DNA of 64,000 nucleotides. Source: Halobacillus sp. A5. GTDB taxonomy: Bacteria > Bacillota > Bacilli > Bacillales > Halobacillaceae. Positions 60,932-64,000 of the stretch are shown here, one piece after another (position 1 is the stretch's first letter; each line of letters opens with the position of its first letter). Position numbers and translations under genes: made by a program. A model generated the notes under the pieces. That model searched no databases. It was not told the origin of the DNA and worked only from the letters and a program-made list of their open reading frames with translations. The stretch lies in NCBI RefSeq assembly GCF_024189315.1, contig NZ_JAIZEO010000004.1, positions 124,001 to 188,000 of the forward strand, written 5' to 3'.

Positions 60932-60966
60932 AAGAGGAGCGTGCGCTATGCACCCTCCTCTTTTTC
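60931..60966 (+). terminator. Terminator after the DeoR gene
   Basis: AAAGAGGAG...GCGTGC/GCAC...CTCCTCTTTTT with small mismatches, then a T-run. It begins in the stop codon. Confidence 0.7.
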
Positions 60967-61180
60967 TAGTAGTATAGTTTTATTTTGTAATAGGTTGATC
61001 GTCATCCCTCTCATATGTTAGCGATTGCAAATTGTGTTATAAAAGACTCTTCACAGAAACCACCACTATCGTCCGCCTGCTAATGGATTATTGACGTTAA
61101 AAGCTTATTTGTTATAGTTTAGAGAATTACAAAGCCCGTGTACCATTGATTGGTCCTTTTAGTGAAAGGGGCACTTGTCC

Positions 61181-62944
61181 GTGAAAAGCATCCAGCGCCG
61201 CTTACTGCTCTTGCTACTCATTTTCATCATTCTTCCCTACTTTCTATCAGTTTTCATTATTTATGGATATACGAAGAACAGCGTAGAACAGCATGAGCTT
61301 GAAAATAGTCGTGAACAAATTGCTAAGAACTCAAGAGAGCTTGAACAATACGTAGATGAAATGGTAAATCTCCCCTATATTCTTTACCGCGATCCAGAAT
61401 TGTTTCGTATTTTCACTGATGATCTAGATAACTCCAGCTACTTGGAGAAAAGTCTTGAGAATTACTACTTAATGCGTGACGAAATGAGACAGGTCAGGTT
61501 TTATATGGATCAGCAGCAAGAATCGTTCACTGTATACAATGCGATGGTGAGCGCTCGGAAAGCAAACCCTGATTTCCTTGAGCAGGAAGGAATCCGGCAG
61601 CTTGATCAATCCAACGAAAAATATGTAATCGAGCCGCCTCATCAAATAGAGAATTACAACGACGCCGCCACTGTTCCCGAGTCTGACGACACTATGGTAA
61701 TTACATTTCATCATAAAGTTACTGATGTTCTATCCAACGAATTTCTGGGGATCATCACCATGGATGTGGATTTAGATGCGTTTGCTCAGATTGGTAACAG
61801 TTTAACTCAGTTCAATAACGAGTCCATTCTGATTGTGAATGAAAATAATCAAGTGATGTATGCGAATGATTCTCAGCTGATTGGAAAGCCGGTTCCTTCA
61901 GATATTGAAAAGCAAATGAATTCAACAGACGGCGGATCTGATGAAGATATTCTTTTATCTTCAACCTTATCTGGGCCCCTTGAGGATTGGAAGTTAGTGA
62001 AAATCACGCCAAGTGAAGTGCTTTTCCAGGATGTAAGAAGAACAGCTTACACCAGTATTTTCGTAGGGTTGGGCGTTGGAGTATTAGGGTTGATCATGAT
62101 CAGTATGATTACTTACAGAATAACTGATCCGATCAAACGCCTGACGAATAAGGTGCAGACGATTGAAGGGGGAAATATGACACCTCCTTTTGACGAAAAC
62201 CGGCAGGACGAGATTGGTTATTTAGAGAAACATATGAAGGATATGATGGATCGTATCAACTCGCATATCGATCGTGAATATAAGCTCGAAATCGAAAATA
62301 AGGAGAATCAATTCCGTGCTTTAAAATCGCAGGTAAACCCCCACTTTCTATTCAATGCCTTACAGTCGATCGGAGCTGTAGCCATACGGTCGAAAGCGCC
62401 GGATGTCTATCAATTAATCACCTCTTTATCGAGAATGATGCGTTATTCTATTCAAGCGAACGAATGGGTATTTGTTCGTGATGAAGTAAATTATGTTGAA
62501 GCTTATCTCATCCTGCAGATGGAACGTTTTCGCAATCAGGTAAATTACTCAATCGACATAAGTGAGTCCATCCTTTCGAAAAAAATACCGAGCATGATCC
62601 TGCAGCCGCTTGTAGAGAACTTCTTTAAACACAGCTATGAAGAAGGCTTCCATGAGGCTAATTTACAAATTTATGGAGAAATCCAACAAGGTTCTATCAT
62701 ACTGGTTGTAGAGAATGACGGACCAAGCTTAACGGATAATGAGCTCTACAACTTAAGAGATAACATCTATACCCCTCGGCACGAAGAGCACAATGACCAC
62801 ATCGGGTTAAAGAATATACATGAACGTCTCGCACTCAATTATGGTGAAAAAGCAGGACTTACGGTAGATACCAGTGGAGGGAATGGATTTCTAGTCAAGC
62901 TTGTTATACCTATGGAAGCCCGACTTACTCAACAACCATCGTAA
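61181..62944 (+). CDS. YesM-type sensor histidine kinase
   Basis: A 587-residue membrane kinase with TM1 near the N-terminus (about residues 7-28), an extracellular sensor of about 260 residues, TM2 (about 290-310), a HAMP region (ITDPIKRLTNKVQTIEGGNM), the His-kinase motif QVNPHFLFNALQSIG (phospho-acceptor His about 395) and the ATP-binding N and G boxes (LQPLVENFFKHSYEEG, HIGLKNIHERL). This is the LytS/YesM class. The sensor end probably reads a sugar or a binding protein outside. GTG at 61181 (AAAGGGG 10 bases upstream) or TTG at 61175. Coupled to the response regulator downstream. Confidence 0.92.
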   Translation: MKSIQRRLLLLLLIFIILPYFLSVFIIYGYTKNSVEQHELENSREQIAKNSRELEQYVDEMVNLPYILYRDPELFRIFTDDLDNSSYLEKSLENYYLMRDEMRQVRFYMDQQQESFTVYNAMVSARKANPDFLEQEGIRQLDQSNEKYVIEPPHQIENYNDAATVPESDDTMVITFHHKVTDVLSNEFLGIITMDVDLDAFAQIGNSLTQFNNESILIVNENNQVMYANDSQLIGKPVPSDIEKQMNSTDGGSDEDILLSSTLSGPLEDWKLVKITPSEVLFQDVRRTAYTSIFVGLGVGVLGLIMISMITYRITDPIKRLTNKVQTIEGGNMTPPFDENRQDEIGYLEKHMKDMMDRINSHIDREYKLEIENKENQFRALKSQVNPHFLFNALQSIGAVAIRSKAPDVYQLITSLSRMMRYSIQANEWVFVRDEVNYVEAYLILQMERFRNQVNYSIDISESILSKKIPSMILQPLVENFFKHSYEEGFHEANLQIYGEIQQGSIILVVENDGPSLTDNELYNLRDNIYTPRHEEHNDHIGLKNIHERLALNYGEKAGLTVDTSGGNGFLVKLVIPMEARLTQQPS

Positions 62945-62956
62945 TAAGGAGGAAAA

Positions 62957-64000
62957 ATGATGAAATCTTTAATTGTCGATGATGAAATTAATGTCCGGGA
63001 TGTTATACGTTTTTTGGGTCAGTGGGAGAAACACGGGATCACCAATATTTTAGAAGCCAGTAATGGACAGGAAGCAAAGACGATCATTGAAAAAGAAGAG
63101 CCGGAGATCATTTTTACTGATATAAAAATGCCTGGCACGAGTGGTATGGAAATGATCGAGTGGTTGGATTCAATTTCTTATCCAGGAAAAGTCATCTTCA
63201 TTACAGGGTACAACGACTACTCATTTATGCGAAAAGCGATTAAATACAGCAGCTTTGATTATTTGCTGAAGCCGATTGAAGAAGAACCGTTTAATCACGT
63301 GCTGAGTGAAGCTGTTGAAAGCTGGAAGCAGGATGAGGCGGTCCGCTGCACTAAAGAGGGTGAAGACGTACAAAAGCTGCGGATCGATCAGACTTTAACA
63401 GCAGCGTGTATGGGAGAAGACTTCTCCTATGAGCTTATCGAATCCTCCCTTCCTTTAGCAGAACAGTATGAAATGACGCTGCTCTCGTTTTATCACATGC
63501 ATCAGCCAGATTCATACATGGAAGCTCTGTCCAAGCAGCTTATTCAGCAAGCATTAGGCCGAGTGTTCAAGCTTCACCATGATCATAATTTATATTTAGT
63601 TCTTACGATCTGCGATGAATGGTTAACAGCAGAAGAATGGATGAGTAAGCAGCTTGATATTCCTGTACGTCTCGTAAGTGAAAAAGTCATTTCCTCCTTA
63701 CATGAGATTCCTAAGGCTTTTCAGCACCTGCAGGCAGCTCTTGAGACTCACCGCTACCGGACGATTCACAAATTAAATGACCTTGATGCGGCACGAAGGA
63801 TAAAGGATATCGTCTCTTACGTCGATACGTATTACATGGAAGAACTAAGCTTAGAGAGATTGTCAAACTTGTTCTTCTTCAGCCGGGAACATATTTCAAG
63901 AAAATTCAAGCAGGAAAGCGGAATTTCTCTTTCCAAATATGTTACAAAATTAAGAATTAATCAGGCAAAACACTGGTTAAGACAATCTGAAGAATCCATT
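62957..64000 (+). CDS. YesN-type AraC-family response regulator (partial)
   Basis: A receiver domain opens the protein: SLIVDDEINVRDVIRFLGQ, phospho-acceptor Asp in IIFTDIKMPGTSGMEMIEW, and the Lys of YLLKPIEEEP. A long linker follows, then the start of the AraC helix-turn-helix region (DIVSYVDTYYMEELSLERLSNLFFFSREHISRKFKQESGISLSKYVTKLRI). The frame is open at the window edge after 348 codons, so the C-terminal end is missing. AAGGAGG before the first ATG, 12 bp after the kinase stop. Pairs with the YesM kinase; target genes are probably nearby transport or fructan genes (inference). Confidence 0.93.
   Translation, partial: MMKSLIVDDEINVRDVIRFLGQWEKHGITNILEASNGQEAKTIIEKEEPEIIFTDIKMPGTSGMEMIEWLDSISYPGKVIFITGYNDYSFMRKAIKYSSFDYLLKPIEEEPFNHVLSEAVESWKQDEAVRCTKEGEDVQKLRIDQTLTAACMGEDFSYELIESSLPLAEQYEMTLLSFYHMHQPDSYMEALSKQLIQQALGRVFKLHHDHNLYLVLTICDEWLTAEEWMSKQLDIPVRLVSEKVISSLHEIPKAFQHLQAALETHRYRTIHKLNDLDAARRIKDIVSYVDTYYMEELSLERLSNLFFFSREHISRKFKQESGISLSKYVTKLRINQAKHWLRQSEESI

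Noticed and set aside
1-64000. Prophage, integrative element or insertion sequences
   Set aside because: No integrase, transposase, phage structural genes or attachment-site repeats were seen; the CwlT-like protein at 26.6 kb has no conjugation genes around it.

Overview
The window looks like chromosome from a low-GC Gram-positive of the family Bacillaceae, probably a halophilic or halotolerant genus near Halobacillus. The support is strong AGGAGG-type ribosome binding sites with frequent GTG and TTG starts, small Bacillus-type proteins (YjzC-like, GsiB-like KGG repeats, YndM/DUF2512), a pucABCDE/pucFGH/pucLM/PucR purine pathway, a YesM/YesN two-component pair and CcpA-type cre sites. The genus is an inference. 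I see no rRNA, tRNA, CRISPR array, insertion sequence or prophage.

Layout. 0-1.5 kb: end-truncated polysaccharide deacetylase with a LysM domain and two small membrane genes. 1.7-16.3 kb: a full purine-to-ureidoglycine degradation locus. One minus-strand operon carries pucA-B-C-D-E (xanthine dehydrogenase) plus an amidase. A plus-strand operon carries pucF-G-H (allantoate to ureidoglycine, transamination, allantoinase). A minus-strand operon carries OHCU decarboxylase, uricase and pucM. PucR sits between them. 16.5-35 kb: mostly single genes (endonuclease I, methyltransferase, ZIP transporter, nitronate monooxygenase, stress proteins, BCCT transporter, lysozyme-like protein, esterase, homocysteine methyltransferase, ABC-2 exporter), several miniproteins and several broken genes. 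35.4-37.2 kb: glutathione peroxidase and a compact arsenic operon arsR-arsI-Cys-rich miniprotein with three identical operators.

37.3-43 kb: a sucrose or fructo-oligosaccharide module: LacI-type regulator, GH32 beta-fructosidase and a MalEFG-type ABC transporter, linked by a shared operator. 43-52.4 kb: carboxylate and nucleobase transporters (AtoE, YfcC, NCS1), then an operon of N-carbamoyl hydrolase, YtcJ-like amidohydrolase, DUF3311 protein and SSS symporter, which suggests ureide or hydantoin-type use. 52.4-64 kb: a fructan module: ribose/fructose-type ABC transporter followed by a very large secreted levanase with GH32 and CBM66-like domains, a divergent DeoR regulator with a dense operator region, and a YesM/YesN two-component system cut by the right edge.

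Striking points: the levanase and an ABC-2 permease are each interrupted by one in-frame stop codon, a phosphotriesterase-family gene by a one-base frameshift, and an FAD oxidoreductase has lost its nucleotide-binding segment. Several miniproteins under 60 residues appear here and are supported by ribosome binding sites and operon context. No clearly new multi-gene system is proved. The best candidates for something undescribed are the ars Cys-tail miniprotein, the duplicated Cys-rich miniprotein after pucH, and the 46-52 kb ureide-like cluster.
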